Part shown: positions 50,018-59,848 of the stretch, piece after piece | Numbering within the stretch: position 1 is the first letter of the stretch | How the letters are laid out: every line of letters begins with the position of its first letter | Origin: Vibrio chagasii | GTDB lineage: Bacteria > Pseudomonadota > Gammaproteobacteria > Enterobacterales > Vibrionaceae | Length of the DNA: 64,000 nt | Assembly (NCBI GenBank): GCA_041879415.1 | Contig: CP090851.1 | Span: forward strand, 2,542,001 to 2,606,000 | Direction of reading: 5' to 3' | Made by a program: the position numbers and the translations under genes | The notes under the pieces: model-generated | Told to the model about the DNA's origin: nothing | Databases searched by the model: none | What the model saw: only the letters and a program-made list of their open reading frames with translations

Positions 50018-52597
50018 ATGACGCAGACAACATCACCGTCTCCAGATGTGCAAGAAATGGTGGCACAATCAGACACTGGTGCGCGTAGCCCTCGCGGTAT
50101 TCAAGGCCGTATTTTATGGTTTGTGCCTCTATGTTGGTCACTGTTCCAACTTTGGTATGCATCTCCGCTGCCGTTCATTTTTAATTTCGGAATTCTAAAC
50201 GACACCGAAGCTCGAGCAATTCACCTCACCTTTGCTATTTTCCTAGCTTTTACCGCTTATCCGGCAATGAAAAACTCGCCACGGGACTACATCCCAGCAG
50301 TCGACTGGATATTAGCGCTTGCAGGTAGTTTTTCAGCTTCTTATATCTATATTTTCTATACAGAGCTTGCTGGCCGTTCAGGTGCGCCAACAACATTCGA
50401 TATTGTTGCCGCTGTATTTGGTATGGTTCTGCTGCTTGAAGCAACACGACGCGCTTTAGGTCCACCTCTTATGGTTGTGGCAGCAGTATTCCTACTTTAC
50501 ACCTTTGGTGGCCCACATATGCCAGACGTTATCGCCCATAAAGGTGCGAGCCTGAACAAGGCAATGTCGCACTTGTGGTTAACAACAGAAGGTGTATTCG
50601 GCGTTGCGCTGGGTGTTTCAACGTCATTCGTATTCTTGTTTGTACTGTTTGGTGCAATGCTTGAACGTGCGGGTGCAGGCGCTTACTTCATCAAAGTCGC
50701 ATTCTCACTGCTTGGCCACATGAAAGGTGGCCCTGCGAAAGCAGCCGTTGTTGCATCAGGCTTATCTGGCCTTGTTTCTGGCTCTTCGATCGCTAACGTG
50801 GTAACCACTGGTACCTTCACTATTCCGCTAATGAAGCGTGTTGGTTTCCCTGGTACAAAAGCCGGCGCGGTAGAGGTTGCGGCTTCAACCAATGGTCAGC
50901 TTACACCGCCTATCATGGGTGCTGCGGCATTCCTAATGGTGGAATATGTAGGTATCTCATATGTAGAAGTAATCAAAGCAGCCCTATTGCCAGCTCTTAT
51001 CTCTTACGTTGCTCTGATTTACATTGTTCACCTAGAAGCATGTAAAGCAGGCATGACTGGCCTACCTCGTCGTCACACGCCAACTATTGTACAAAGCCTA
51101 CTCTCTTTCACAGGGACCATTTTGGGTCTATGTGTTATCAGTGCCGCGGTTTACTACGGTGTGGGTTGGACGAAAGATGTATTTGGCGAAGCAGCAACAC
51201 CAATCGTTACTGTGGCTCTATTGATCGCTTATGTTGCTCTTGTTCGTGTTTCTGCTAAATACTCAGCAGAAGGCGGTATGGAGATCGATGCAGATCTAAA
51301 AGAAGTTCCGGATCCAGGTCCAACGATTAAATCAGGTTTGCACTTCCTACTACCTATCGTCGTACTAGTTTGGTGTCTGACAGTTGAACGTTTCTCACCT
51401 GGCTTATCTGCATTCTGGGCAACAGTGTTCATGATCTTCATCTTGATCACCCAGCGTCCTTTGATGACTCTGATGAACAAATCAGACGATCTTGCAGAAC
51501 AAACCAAAGCTGGTTTCGTTGATCTGGCTGAAAGCTTGGTGTCAGGTGCACGCAACATGATCGGCATCGGTGTGGCGACAGCGGCTGCTGGTACTGTTGT
51601 AGGCGTGGTGACGCTAACGGGTATCGGTCTTGTAATGACTGACTTCGTTGAGTTTATCTCAGGCGGTAGCATCATCCTTATGCTGCTATTTACTGCGGTA
51701 ATCAGCTTGATCCTAGGTATGGGCTTACCAACCACAGCAAACTACATCGTTGTATCGACACTGATGGCACCAGTAATTGTGACTCTAGGTGCTGCACACG
51801 GCCTTATCATCCCACTGATTGCAGTGCACTTATTCGTGTTCTACTTCGGTATTCTTGCGGATGACACACCTCCTGTAGGTCTTGCGGCCTTTGCTGCAGC
51901 GGCAATTGCGAAATCAGACCCGATTCGCACTGGTATCCAAGGCTTCACCTACGATATCCGTACCGCAATCTTGCCGTTCATGTTCATCTTCAACACTCAG
52001 CTACTGCTGATGGGCATTGATTCTTGGTGGCACTTAGCACTGACTATCTTCTCATCTGTAACTGCGGTACTTATCTTCGCAGCTGCAACACAAGGTTGGT
52101 GGTTCACTAAGAACAAGTGGTGGGAAACGGTTCTGCTGATTGCATTGACCTTCACTTTCTTCCGCCCAGGCTTCTGGTGGGACATGATTTACCCAGAGAA
52201 AGTTCTTTCACCTGGAGTTGAGATTGCTCAAATCACAGAAAAGCTAGATGTGGGACAATCACTTGAACTAAGAGTGGGTGGCGAAAACTTAGAAGGTGAC
52301 TATTCTGAAAAGACTGTTCGCCTGCCGTTTGAAGACTCTGCGACCTCAAGTGAAGATCGTATTGCCTCTATGGGTCTAATGCTGACTGAATCTGAAGGCA
52401 AGATGATTGTTGATATGGTTGAGTTCGGTAGCCCTGCAGAAGCAGCTGGTATTGATTTCGATTGGGAAATCAAATCCGTTATCCAAGATGCAGATCGACC
52501 AATGAAAGAGTGGGTATTCTTGCCAGCTCTGATCATTTTGATTGGTTTAGCAATGAATCAAAGAAGACGTGCTCGTAAGGATGAGATTAGCGCGTAA
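50018..52597 (+). CDS. TRAP transporter fused permease (DctQM) with DUF3394
   Basis: An 859-aa membrane protein combining small (4TM) and large (12TM) TRAP permease parts, the form that accompanies TAXI receptors. The large subunit signature region includes GLVSGSSIANVVTTGTFTIPLMKRVG and GMGLPTTANYIVVSTLMAP, with DDTPPVGLAAFAAAAIAKSD in the last third. The C-terminal about 130 residues are DUF3394 with a PDZ-like GSPAEAAGIDFDWEI stretch, followed by a final helix and RRRARKDE tail. Sodium-driven carboxylate import is expected. It lies 254 bp after the receptor gene. Confidence 0.93.
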   Translation: MTQTTSPSPDVQEMVAQSDTGARSPRGIQGRILWFVPLCWSLFQLWYASPLPFIFNFGILNDTEARAIHLTFAIFLAFTAYPAMKNSPRDYIPAVDWILALAGSFSASYIYIFYTELAGRSGAPTTFDIVAAVFGMVLLLEATRRALGPPLMVVAAVFLLYTFGGPHMPDVIAHKGASLNKAMSHLWLTTEGVFGVALGVSTSFVFLFVLFGAMLERAGAGAYFIKVAFSLLGHMKGGPAKAAVVASGLSGLVSGSSIANVVTTGTFTIPLMKRVGFPGTKAGAVEVAASTNGQLTPPIMGAAAFLMVEYVGISYVEVIKAALLPALISYVALIYIVHLEACKAGMTGLPRRHTPTIVQSLLSFTGTILGLCVISAAVYYGVGWTKDVFGEAATPIVTVALLIAYVALVRVSAKYSAEGGMEIDADLKEVPDPGPTIKSGLHFLLPIVVLVWCLTVERFSPGLSAFWATVFMIFILITQRPLMTLMNKSDDLAEQTKAGFVDLAESLVSGARNMIGIGVATAAAGTVVGVVTLTGIGLVMTDFVEFISGGSIILMLLFTAVISLILGMGLPTTANYIVVSTLMAPVIVTLGAAHGLIIPLIAVHLFVFYFGILADDTPPVGLAAFAAAAIAKSDPIRTGIQGFTYDIRTAILPFMFIFNTQLLLMGIDSWWHLALTIFSSVTAVLIFAAATQGWWFTKNKWWETVLLIALTFTFFRPGFWWDMIYPEKVLSPGVEIAQITEKLDVGQSLELRVGGENLEGDYSEKTVRLPFEDSATSSEDRIASMGLMLTESEGKMIVDMVEFGSPAEAAGIDFDWEIKSVIQDADRPMKEWVFLPALIILIGLAMNQRRRARKDEISA

Positions 52598-52600
52598 TGG

Positions 52601-52637
52601 ATAAGGCTGAGTAGTGCTTAGCACTATTCGGCTTTAT
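52601..52637 (+). other. Long hairpin just after the TRAP permease gene
   Basis: Two 18-base arms (52601-52618, 52620-52637) pair with three G:U wobbles and otherwise perfectly. The top is the palindrome AGTGCT-T-AGCACT. It ends in TTTATT rather than a clean T-run, so it is either a weak terminator or a processing/stability element. Confidence 0.65.
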
Positions 52638-52657
52638 TACATGGAAAGGATAATTAC

Positions 52658-52681
52658 AGTGCTAAGTGAGTACTTAGCACT
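52658..52681 (+). promoter_or_regulatory. Inverted repeat upstream of usp gene
   Basis: 9-bp arms AGTGCTAAG and CTTAGCACT around TGAGTA, re-using the half-sequence of the preceding hairpin. The right edge lies 20 bases before the usp start, suitable for an operator or translation-affecting RNA stem. Confidence 0.45.
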
Positions 52682-52701
52682 GATTAAAAAGAGACGAATA
52701 C

Positions 52702-53139
52702 ATGTATAAACAAATCCTTGTTCCTGTTGATCTTAATGACAAAGGCTTTTCTGATAAGGCAGTCGAACTGGCGGTATGGCACGCAAAACACAGCAATGCT
52801 GAAATCCACATTCTGAACGTACTACCTGGCATTCACATGTCGATGGTAGCGTCTTACTTCCCGAAAGATGCAGCGAACCAAATGAAGCTAGATGTTAAAA
52901 ATCAGCTGAAAGAGTTCGCTGACAAACACATCGACGATGAAGTGGTTTACAAGGTTCATGTTGCTGAGGGTAAAACCTACGCGACGATTCTTGATTACGC
53001 AGAAAAGCTTGGCGCCGACCTTATCGTGATGCCTAGCCATAAGCGTTCGAAAATCGACAAAGTGGTACTTGGCTCGGTTGCAAGCAAAGTAGTACAGAAC
53101 TCACCAATCAATGTATTGGTGGTTAAACCGCAAGGTTAA
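52702..53139 (+). CDS. UspA-family universal stress protein (TRAP-associated)
   Basis: A 145-aa cytosolic protein with the Usp fold: MYKQILVPVDLNDKGFSDKAVELA at the start and KVVLGSVASKVVQNSPINVLVV at the end. The ATP-loop region reads PSHKRSKIDKVVLGS, so the usual Gly-x-x-Gly is missing while the terminal Gly-Ser remains. Usp proteins next to TRAP genes are known: TeaD in Halomonas binds ATP and regulates the TeaABC ectoine transporter. A regulatory role in transport is inferred here, but ATP binding is doubtful. Confidence 0.88.
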   Translation: MYKQILVPVDLNDKGFSDKAVELAVWHAKHSNAEIHILNVLPGIHMSMVASYFPKDAANQMKLDVKNQLKEFADKHIDDEVVYKVHVAEGKTYATILDYAEKLGADLIVMPSHKRSKIDKVVLGSVASKVVQNSPINVLVVKPQG

Positions 53140-53159
53140 GTCATTTAATCGACACACAA

Positions 53160-53194
53160 TCTAAAAAGGTTGGCCTACACGCCAACCTTTTTTG
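53160..53194. terminator. Bidirectional terminator (usp / hydroxyacid dehydrogenase)
   Basis: Stem AAAAGGTTGGC / GCCAACCTTTT between convergent genes. It resembles the leu operon terminator in sequence. Confidence 0.9.
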
Positions 53195-53222
53195 TTTTGA
53201 CTCATGCTATATAGCTTTAGAG

Positions 53223-54185
53223 TCAATTCACTATGTTTTGCGGACGACCCGCGATAAAGCCATCAATGTTATCCATTAAGATATCAGACAGTTTTTGAAT
53301 CGAGCTGTCGCTACCCCACGCCACATGTGGAGTGAGTAATAAGTTCGGTAAGTGGCTATTAGCCAACAGTGGGTTTGAGTTGTCAGCTGGCTCTTGTGTA
53401 AACACATCCATGCCCGCTCCAGCTATTTGATTATTCTTCAGAGCTTCAACCAAGGCCTGTTCATCTACCAGACCTCCACGTCCGGCATTAATTAATACTG
53501 CGCTCGATTTCATCATAGTCAGCTCTCGCTCTGAAATCAGATTTTGGGTCGCATCAGTCAACGGGCAATGTAGGCTGATCGCATCCGCTTGCTGCAATAC
53601 CGTATCAAAAGGCAGATACCCATCTCGACAAGAATCCGCTCCTTTTCGCTCAGCAAAAATAACCTTCATCCCAATTGCTTTGGCTAACATTGCGGTGGCT
53701 TGACCTAAACTACCACTGCCCATTAAACCCAATGTACTGCCAGCCACGTCTTGAATCGGATGAGTAAAGAAGCAGAACTGCTTGTCCTTTTGCCACTCAT
53801 CCGCCTCAATGTCTTTATGGTAACCAACAAGGTTTCGTTTAAGAGCGAATAGCATTGCGATGACATGCTCTGGAACAGATTGAGTTGCGTAGCCTTGCAC
53901 GTTTGTCACTGCAATGTTTTTAGATTTGCAGTATTCAAAATCGACATTGTTGACACCGGTCGCTGAAACCGCGATCAACTTGAGCTTTTTCGCACCAGCT
54001 AGATTCGACTCATTTAGCACTACCTTGTTAGTGATCACCACATCAGCTTCTTCAACTCGCTCCGATACTTGCTCAGGAGCCGTGAAATCATACTCCACCC
54101 ATTCATGCTCAAAGCTCAGAGGCTTTAGATGAATTTGAGACGGGATGGTCGCTCTATCGAGAAACACAACTTTCATCGTTGGCAT
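53223..54185 (-). CDS. D-2-hydroxyacid dehydrogenase
   Basis: A 320-aa NAD(P)-dependent oxidoreductase of the D-isomer-specific family. The Rossmann motif GLMGSGSLGQATAMLAKAIG is near 150-170, with ERKG at the end of the second strand. NAGRGGLVDEQALVEALK follows, and the catalytic His is in LLTPHVAWGSDSSIQ with Arg and Glu in their usual places. It most resembles hydroxypyruvate/glyoxylate reductase-like (HprA-type) members; substrate is not certain. ATG 54185 has AAGGA six bases upstream. It follows rluA by 36 bp in the same direction. Confidence 0.88.
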   Translation of the reverse strand: MPTMKVVFLDRATIPSQIHLKPLSFEHEWVEYDFTAPEQVSERVEEADVVITNKVVLNESNLAGAKKLKLIAVSATGVNNVDFEYCKSKNIAVTNVQGYATQSVPEHVIAMLFALKRNLVGYHKDIEADEWQKDKQFCFFTHPIQDVAGSTLGLMGSGSLGQATAMLAKAIGMKVIFAERKGADSCRDGYLPFDTVLQQADAISLHCPLTDATQNLISERELTMMKSSAVLINAGRGGLVDEQALVEALKNNQIAGAGMDVFTQEPADNSNPLLANSHLPNLLLTPHVAWGSDSSIQKLSDILMDNIDGFIAGRPQNIVN

Positions 54186-54221
54186 TCTTCTTCCTTGGTT
54201 AAACCTATGAATCAGTCCATT

Positions 54222-54956
54222 CTAAGCTTTTAGCTTACTGTAGTCTGGAAGCTCAGACGCAATTTCAAAGTGCAGTTCGATTTGTGGGGATGCTTGAGGA
54301 TAAAAGTCACAGGGAACAAAGGCTTTGAACAGCTGATTATTCGCTGGATGATAAAAGCTCAACTCACACGCATGTAAAGCTAGCCTATCACTGTATTCAA
54401 ACGCTTCTGGCGTTGCGTAAAACTCATCGCCCACAATCGGTGCACCTATTTCCATGCAGTGCACTCTCAATTGGTGAGAACGCCCGGTAATTGGCAGTAA
54501 CTTCAGTAAAGTCGTTTGGGGTTCTTGCTGCTCTACCACATAACGAGTCTGTGATGGTTTGCCGTCTTCAAAACAGACTTTCTGCTTAGGGCGATTTGGC
54601 CAATCACAGATGAGTGGCTGATTGATCAACCCTTCTTTTTGTTCAACTGCTCCCCATACGCGTGCGTAATACAATTTGTGTGTCAGGCGATATTGGAACT
54701 GCTTCTTCAAGTGACGTTCTGCCTGCTTATGCTTAGCCAACAACATCAAGCCAGAGGTCGACATATCCAAGCGGTGAACCACTTGAATATCAACGAACTC
54801 CTCGACCAAACGACTCCACATGCTGTCGTAATGCTCTGGCAACCTGCCCGGTACTGAAAGTAACCCCGCAGGCTTGTTCACCACCAGAATGTCATCATCT
54901 TGATAAACAATATCAATCCAAGGTTCGCGTGGTGGTGTGTACTGCTCTAGCGCCAT
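54222..54956 (-). CDS. rluA: Pseudouridine synthase RluA
   Basis: Dual-specificity enzyme making pseudouridine in 23S rRNA (position 746) and tRNA (position 32) in E. coli. The 244-aa protein shows the RluA signatures PPREPWIDIVYQDDDILVVNKPAGLLSVPGR in two parts, the catalytic Asp in VVHRLDMSTSGLMLLAK, and LICDWPNRPKQKVCFEDGKPSQT, GRSHQLRVH. These match E. coli RluA, and it lies near rapA as in E. coli, with a transporter between. About 25 residues longer than the E. coli enzyme at the C-terminus. Confidence 0.95.
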   Translation of the reverse strand: MALEQYTPPREPWIDIVYQDDDILVVNKPAGLLSVPGRLPEHYDSMWSRLVEEFVDIQVVHRLDMSTSGLMLLAKHKQAERHLKKQFQYRLTHKLYYARVWGAVEQKEGLINQPLICDWPNRPKQKVCFEDGKPSQTRYVVEQQEPQTTLLKLLPITGRSHQLRVHCMEIGAPIVGDEFYATPEAFEYSDRLALHACELSFYHPANNQLFKAFVPCDFYPQASPQIELHFEIASELPDYSKLKA

Positions 54957-55114
54957 TGAAGCCTCTTATTTACTAGTGAACAAATAATTCACAGTTAATT
55001 CGTTTATTAATAAATACAATTTTTAATGTTTTCGTACATAAAAGTTGACGATTTTACAAAACATGGTATTGATAGGGTAACGGAAAATAACAAGTCAACA
55101 TCAAAGGAACCATG

Positions 55115-56386
55115 ATGGACAGTACGGTTAAAACAACCACAACAAAAACCTCAGCTCCCCTATCCAGTTTAATTAAGTCTCTTGGCCCAGGTATTATGAT
55201 GGCCGCTGCTGCTGTCGGCGGTTCACACTTAGTTGCCTCAACCAAAGCTGGAGCCATCTATGGTTGGCAACTGGCAGCTCTAATCATCCTAGTAAACCTA
55301 TTCAAGTACCCATTCTTTCGTGCCGGTATCCAATACACACTTGGTACTGGACAAAGCTTGGTTGAGGGTTACTCAAACCTAGGTCGCCCTTACCTAGTGA
55401 TCTTTTCGATACTAAGTGCTATTTCAGCCGTCGTAAACACAGCCGCACTACTGCTGTTTAGTGCGAGTTTGCTTAGCTACTTCATTCCTTTTGAGCTAGC
55501 AACCAGTACGCTTTGTATGATCGTACTCGCGACCTGCTTGATCATCTTAATTGCAGGGCATTACCGTGCTCTGGACACCCTTTCAAAAGCGATCATGGCG
55601 ATCCTAACGATCACCACTCTAGCTGCTGTCGCCATTGCAATTGGCTCACCTGTCGAACCGGGTGCTGCTTTTGTTCCACCATCACCTTGGTCATTAGCTG
55701 CTATTGGCTTTATCGTAGTGACCATGGGTTGGATGCCTGCCCCTATTGAGATTTCAAGCATCACCTCTATGTGGCTAAAAAGCCAAAAAGAGAAGCAAGA
55801 AGTTACAGCTCAATCTGCCTTGTTCGATTTCAACGTCGGCTACATTGGTACAGCACTGCTTGCGTTAGTGTTTGTCGCTTTGGGTGCTCTCGTACTTCAC
55901 GGTTCAGGTGTAGAACTGTCTCGCTCTGGTGTGGGCTTTACTCACCAGTTAGTTGGTATTTACGCGTCAACGATTGGCGAATGGTCACGTCCACTCATCG
56001 CCATTATCGCTTTCTTCTGCATCTTTGGTAGCACGATTACCGTTATCGACGGCTACTCTCGTGTACTTGCGGAATCACAACGTCTGTTACTCAACAAAGA
56101 GTCGAGCCCGCGCATGCTGCAAGGTTGGATCATCATTGTCTCTATCGCCGCACTCGCGATTGTTATGTTCTTCAGCGCTGCATTAATGCCAATGCTCGAT
56201 TTCGCAATGGTACTTGCTTTCGCAACGACACCATTCTTCGCTCTGCTTAACTTCATCTTGGTGAATAAAGCTAAGCTTCCAGAAGCGTTAGCCATTGGTA
56301 GCAAACTAAAATGGCTGTCTGTCGCAGGCTTAGTTTACTTATTTGGTTTCTTGGCCATGTTTGTTTGGTGGAAATGGTTAATGTAA
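55115..56386 (+). CDS. Nramp-like transporter lacking the canonical metal-binding motif
   Basis: A 423-aa membrane protein with about 11 helices and the LeuT/Nramp layout. In TM1 the usual DPGN is replaced by GPGIMMAAAAVGGSHL (about 27-42). In TM6 the MPH-type motif is replaced by GWMPAPIEISS (about 202-212). These are the residues that bind Mn/Fe in standard Nramp proteins, so the substrate may differ. ATG 55115 is six bases after AAAGGA; ATG 55112 is the alternative. Divergent from rluA and between it and rapA, which adjoin in E. coli. Confidence 0.8.
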   Translation: MDSTVKTTTTKTSAPLSSLIKSLGPGIMMAAAAVGGSHLVASTKAGAIYGWQLAALIILVNLFKYPFFRAGIQYTLGTGQSLVEGYSNLGRPYLVIFSILSAISAVVNTAALLLFSASLLSYFIPFELATSTLCMIVLATCLIILIAGHYRALDTLSKAIMAILTITTLAAVAIAIGSPVEPGAAFVPPSPWSLAAIGFIVVTMGWMPAPIEISSITSMWLKSQKEKQEVTAQSALFDFNVGYIGTALLALVFVALGALVLHGSGVELSRSGVGFTHQLVGIYASTIGEWSRPLIAIIAFFCIFGSTITVIDGYSRVLAESQRLLLNKESSPRMLQGWIIIVSIAALAIVMFFSAALMPMLDFAMVLAFATTPFFALLNFILVNKAKLPEALAIGSKLKWLSVAGLVYLFGFLAMFVWWKWLM

Positions 56387-56417
56387 TCCACCAATCACTA
56401 CCACCTACAAACTCGAG

Positions 56418-56456
56418 ATAAAAATAAGGCCTTCATGATGAAGGCCTTATTTGTTG
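56418..56456. terminator. Bidirectional terminator (transporter / rapA)
   Basis: 15-bp perfect arms (56422-56436 and 56438-56452) reading AAATAAGGCCTTCAT on the left, between convergent genes. Confidence 0.88.
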
Positions 56457-56474
56457 TTCACGGACTAGCTAATA

Positions 56475-59384
56475 TTAATTGTGAGAAACCACAATCAAGC
56501 GTAGCGAGTCTAGTTGAACCTGAGCTTTGCTGATGTAGCCTGTCAGTTCGTTAATCTGAGCTTCGATCACTTCTAGCTCTTCATCACGAATATTTGGGTT
56601 CACCGCTTTCAGTGCTTGCAGACGCTCTAGTTCACCGTTCAGGTTTGTCTGCATATCTCTTTGCGCTTGCTGACGCACTTCTTCCACTTTAGGAAGAACT
56701 TGTGCCTCACCCGCTTCGATTAGCTTGTGAATTTCGCCTTGTACCGAGTTAACTAACTTACTTGCTAGGTGACGGTTCACCGGGCTTAGCTGGCGGTTAA
56801 AGCTATCAAATTCAACCTGAGCAGATAGGTCGTTACCACGGCCATCCATCATCAAACGAATCGGAGTCTTAGGCAGGAACTGGCTGATACCACTGCGTTT
56901 TGGTGCTTGTGCATCCACCAAGTAAACTAATTCAAGCAAGATAGTGCCAACCGGCAGCGCTTTGTTCTTAAGTAGTGATACTGCAGAAGTACCCACCCCT
57001 TCGCTAAGTAGTAAATCAATACCACCCTGAATCATTGGGTGTTCCCAGCTAATGAAGTTCATGTCTTCACGAGAAAGTGCAGTATCACGGTCGAACGTGA
57101 TAGTTGCACCTTCATAAGGTAAGCCAGGGTAGCTTGGTACCATCATGTGCTCAGATGGCGTAACTACTAGCGCATTTTCACCTTTGTCGTCTTGGTTCAA
57201 ACCAATGGTGTCGAACAAGCTCAACGCAAAAGTGACTAGGTTAGTGTCGCCATCGGTTGATGCGATCTTCTCTGCAATCTCGTGTGCTTTATCACCGCCG
57301 TTTGAGTGCATCTCTAGTAGGCGATCTCGGCCTTTTTCTAGATCCGCTTTTAGGCTTTGATTTAGTTTAGCTGATTCTTCGATCACTTCATCAAGCTGTT
57401 CTGTGTTACCAGAAGCCAGCATTTCAATAAGCTCGTCTGAGTACTTGTCGTAAACCGTGCGACCAGTTGGGCACGTTTCCGCGAATGCATTCAGGCCTTC
57501 ATCAAACCAACGCGCTAGGATCGCCTGTGATGTGCCTTTCAGATAAGGAACATGAATATCGATATCACGCTGTTGGCCAATACGATCCAAACGACCAATA
57601 CGTTGCTCGAGCAAGTCTGGGTTGAATGGAAGGTCAAACATCACTAATTGGTTAGCAAACTGGAAGTTACGGCCTTCAGAGCCGATTTCACTACAGATAA
57701 GAACCTGAGCACCGCCCTCTTCTTGAGCAAAATAAGCCGCTGCTTTATCACGCTCTAGAATCGACATGCCTTCGTGGAATACAGTTGCACGTACACCTTC
57801 ACGCTCACGCAGTGCCTGCTCTAATTGAAGTGCCGTACTTGCACGTGATGCGATCACTAGGATCTTTTCGCTACGCTTGTCTTGGATCTTTTCAATCAGC
57901 CAGTTAACACGTGAATCGAACTGCCACCAGCTTGAGTCTTCACCTTCAAACTCTTGGAAGATCTCTTCTGGGTAAAGCATCTTCATCGCACGAGCTTCTG
58001 GTGCCATCTTGCCACCGATCATGCCTGATACGCGCATCGACGTGGTGTACTGCGTTGGAATATCCATCGGCAGTAGGTTGACGTTACGCTTAGGGAAGCC
58101 TTTGATAGCGGCACGTGTATTTCTAAATAGAACACGACCAGTACCATGGCGATCCATAAGGTTATCAATCAGTTCTTGACGAGCTAATGCTTGCTCTTCT
58201 TCGCTGCTATCACCTTCGATAACGCGGAATAGAGGCTCAACATCTTGCTCAGAAAGCAGCTCTGTAATCTGATTCTTCGCGCTGTCTTCAAGTTTCACGC
58301 CTGAGAATAGTGCGGTAACAGCATCAGCAACCGGTGCGTATTGATCTTCTTCTTCAACGAACGCTTCGTAATCGTAGAAGCGGTCAGGATCCAATAGACG
58401 CAGACGTGCAAAGTGACTCTCACGGCCCAGTTGCTCTGGAGTAGCAGTCAGCAAAAGCACACCAGGAGTATTTTCTGCCAAGCCCTCTACCACTTGGTAT
58501 TCACGGCTTGGTTTGTCTTGGCTCCACTCAAGGTGGTGCGCTTCATCGACAACCAACAGATCCCACTCACCTTCAAGCGCTTGCTCGTAGCGCTTGCGGC
58601 TCTTGCGTAAGAAATCTAACGAACACAGAACGTATTGTTGGGTATCAAATGGGTTATCTGATTCTGCAAAGGCTTCAATACAACGCTCTTCATCAAAGAT
58701 AGAAAAGTGCAGATTGAAACGACGCATCATCTCAACTAACCATTGATGTTGTAGTGTTTCAGGTACCACGATCAGGATGCGTTCCGCACGACCAGACAAC
58801 ACCTGTTGGTGGATGATCATACCCGCTTCGATGGTTTTACCTAGACCAACTTCATCAGCTAATAAAACACGTGGCGCATGACGACGACCCACTTCATGAG
58901 CGATGTACAACTGGTGAGGAATTAGACCAGCACGCATACCACACAAGCCACGCATTGGGCTCTTGTGCTGTTGGTATTGATTGCTTAGTGCACGGTAACG
59001 CAACACAAAATTATCCATACGGTCGATTTGACCTGCGTACAGTTTGTCTTGTGGCTTGTTAAAACGGATCTGATTGCTTAAGAAGATTTCACGCAGAGTC
59101 ACTTCTGATTCTTGGGTATCTTCACGTGTACCTAGGTAGGTCAGTAGCCCTTTATCTTCGATTACTTCTTCGACAGACAGAGACCAACCTTCTTGGCATT
59201 CGATGACATCGCCTACATTAAACGTTACTCGGGTTACGGGAGCATCCGTACGTGCATACACACGGTTTTCTTCTGATGCTGCAAACATTAGTGTCACTGT
59301 GCGAGCATCCATTGCTACAACGGTACCTAAACCTAAATCGCTCTCCGTATCGCTTATCCAGCGTTGCCCCAAAGCAAATGTCAT
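56475..59384 (-). CDS. rapA: RNA polymerase-associated ATPase RapA
   Basis: SWI2/SNF2-type motor that recycles RNA polymerase after transcription. The 969-aa protein (E. coli 968) has N-terminal Tudor-like domains (about 1-105), motif [14 protein letters not shown] (about 174-186), the DEAH box [10 protein letters not shown] (about 280), and TATPEQLG. The second RecA lobe (about 490-640) carries [19 protein letters not shown]-terminal helical domain follows. Near rluA, as in E. coli. No anomalies seen. Confidence 0.98.
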   Translation of the reverse strand: MTFALGQRWISDTESDLGLGTVVAMDARTVTLMFAASEENRVYARTDAPVTRVTFNVGDVIECQEGWSLSVEEVIEDKGLLTYLGTREDTQESEVTLREIFLSNQIRFNKPQDKLYAGQIDRMDNFVLRYRALSNQYQQHKSPMRGLCGMRAGLIPHQLYIAHEVGRRHAPRVLLADEVGLGKTIEAGMIIHQQVLSGRAERILIVVPETLQHQWLVEMMRRFNLHFSIFDEERCIEAFAESDNPFDTQQYVLCSLDFLRKSRKRYEQALEGEWDLLVVDEAHHLEWSQDKPSREYQVVEGLAENTPGVLLLTATPEQLGRESHFARLRLLDPDRFYDYEAFVEEEDQYAPVADAVTALFSGVKLEDSAKNQITELLSEQDVEPLFRVIEGDSSEEEQALARQELIDNLMDRHGTGRVLFRNTRAAIKGFPKRNVNLLPMDIPTQYTTSMRVSGMIGGKMAPEARAMKMLYPEEIFQEFEGEDSSWWQFDSRVNWLIEKIQDKRSEKILVIASRASTALQLEQALREREGVRATVFHEGMSILERDKAAAYFAQEEGGAQVLICSEIGSEGRNFQFANQLVMFDLPFNPDLLEQRIGRLDRIGQQRDIDIHVPYLKGTSQAILARWFDEGLNAFAETCPTGRTVYDKYSDELIEMLASGNTEQLDEVIEESAKLNQSLKADLEKGRDRLLEMHSNGGDKAHEIAEKIASTDGDTNLVTFALSLFDTIGLNQDDKGENALVVTPSEHMMVPSYPGLPYEGATITFDRDTALSREDMNFISWEHPMIQGGIDLLLSEGVGTSAVSLLKNKALPVGTILLELVYLVDAQAPKRSGISQFLPKTPIRLMMDGRGNDLSAQVEFDSFNRQLSPVNRHLASKLVNSVQGEIHKLIEAGEAQVLPKVEEVRQQAQRDMQTNLNGELERLQALKAVNPNIRDEELEVIEAQINELTGYISKAQVQLDSLRLIVVSHN

Positions 59385-59848
59385 GAATCGACTACCTCAA
59401 TCTTATAGTTGGAATTTGGTCTTTTTAGCTGATATTTGAAACAAGAACCTTACCGCTCTTGAACTAAAAATATAGCCAAAAATGCCTAGTTTGCAGCCAC
59501 TTTTTAAGTGCGCTCTAGATAATAAATATCTCGAGAAAATGGTGCAGAAAAAGGTCGCTAATCTTACTCGATGCTGTGATTTAGGTCACGTCTAAAGGCG
59601 ATGATTTCCTGCTTTTTTTCTGTTTTCGCCAATGCAATCAAACTGTCAAAAAAACATGGTTAACCTATTGGTAGTAGATTGCTGCCGTTAGTGAACACGC
59701 CATATTCACCGATCACAATATGGCAATATTTCTCTCGTGGAACTTTAGGTGAGCAGTTGACTATCACCAGAATGAGAGACTAACCTTTAAGTGAGCTTAA
59801 TCTACGTTCAATCGATGCAAAGCAAGCCGCACGCGGCAAGGAGATGCT
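59385..59848. other. 464-bp divergent region between rapA and the PIN-PhoH gene
   Basis: AT-rich, with promoters for both genes expected. It contains a stem-loop with arms GCCATATT (59699-59706) and AATATGGC (59717-59724) about 125 bp before the PIN-PhoH start. No coding frame of merit was found; a function for the palindrome is unknown. Confidence 0.45.
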
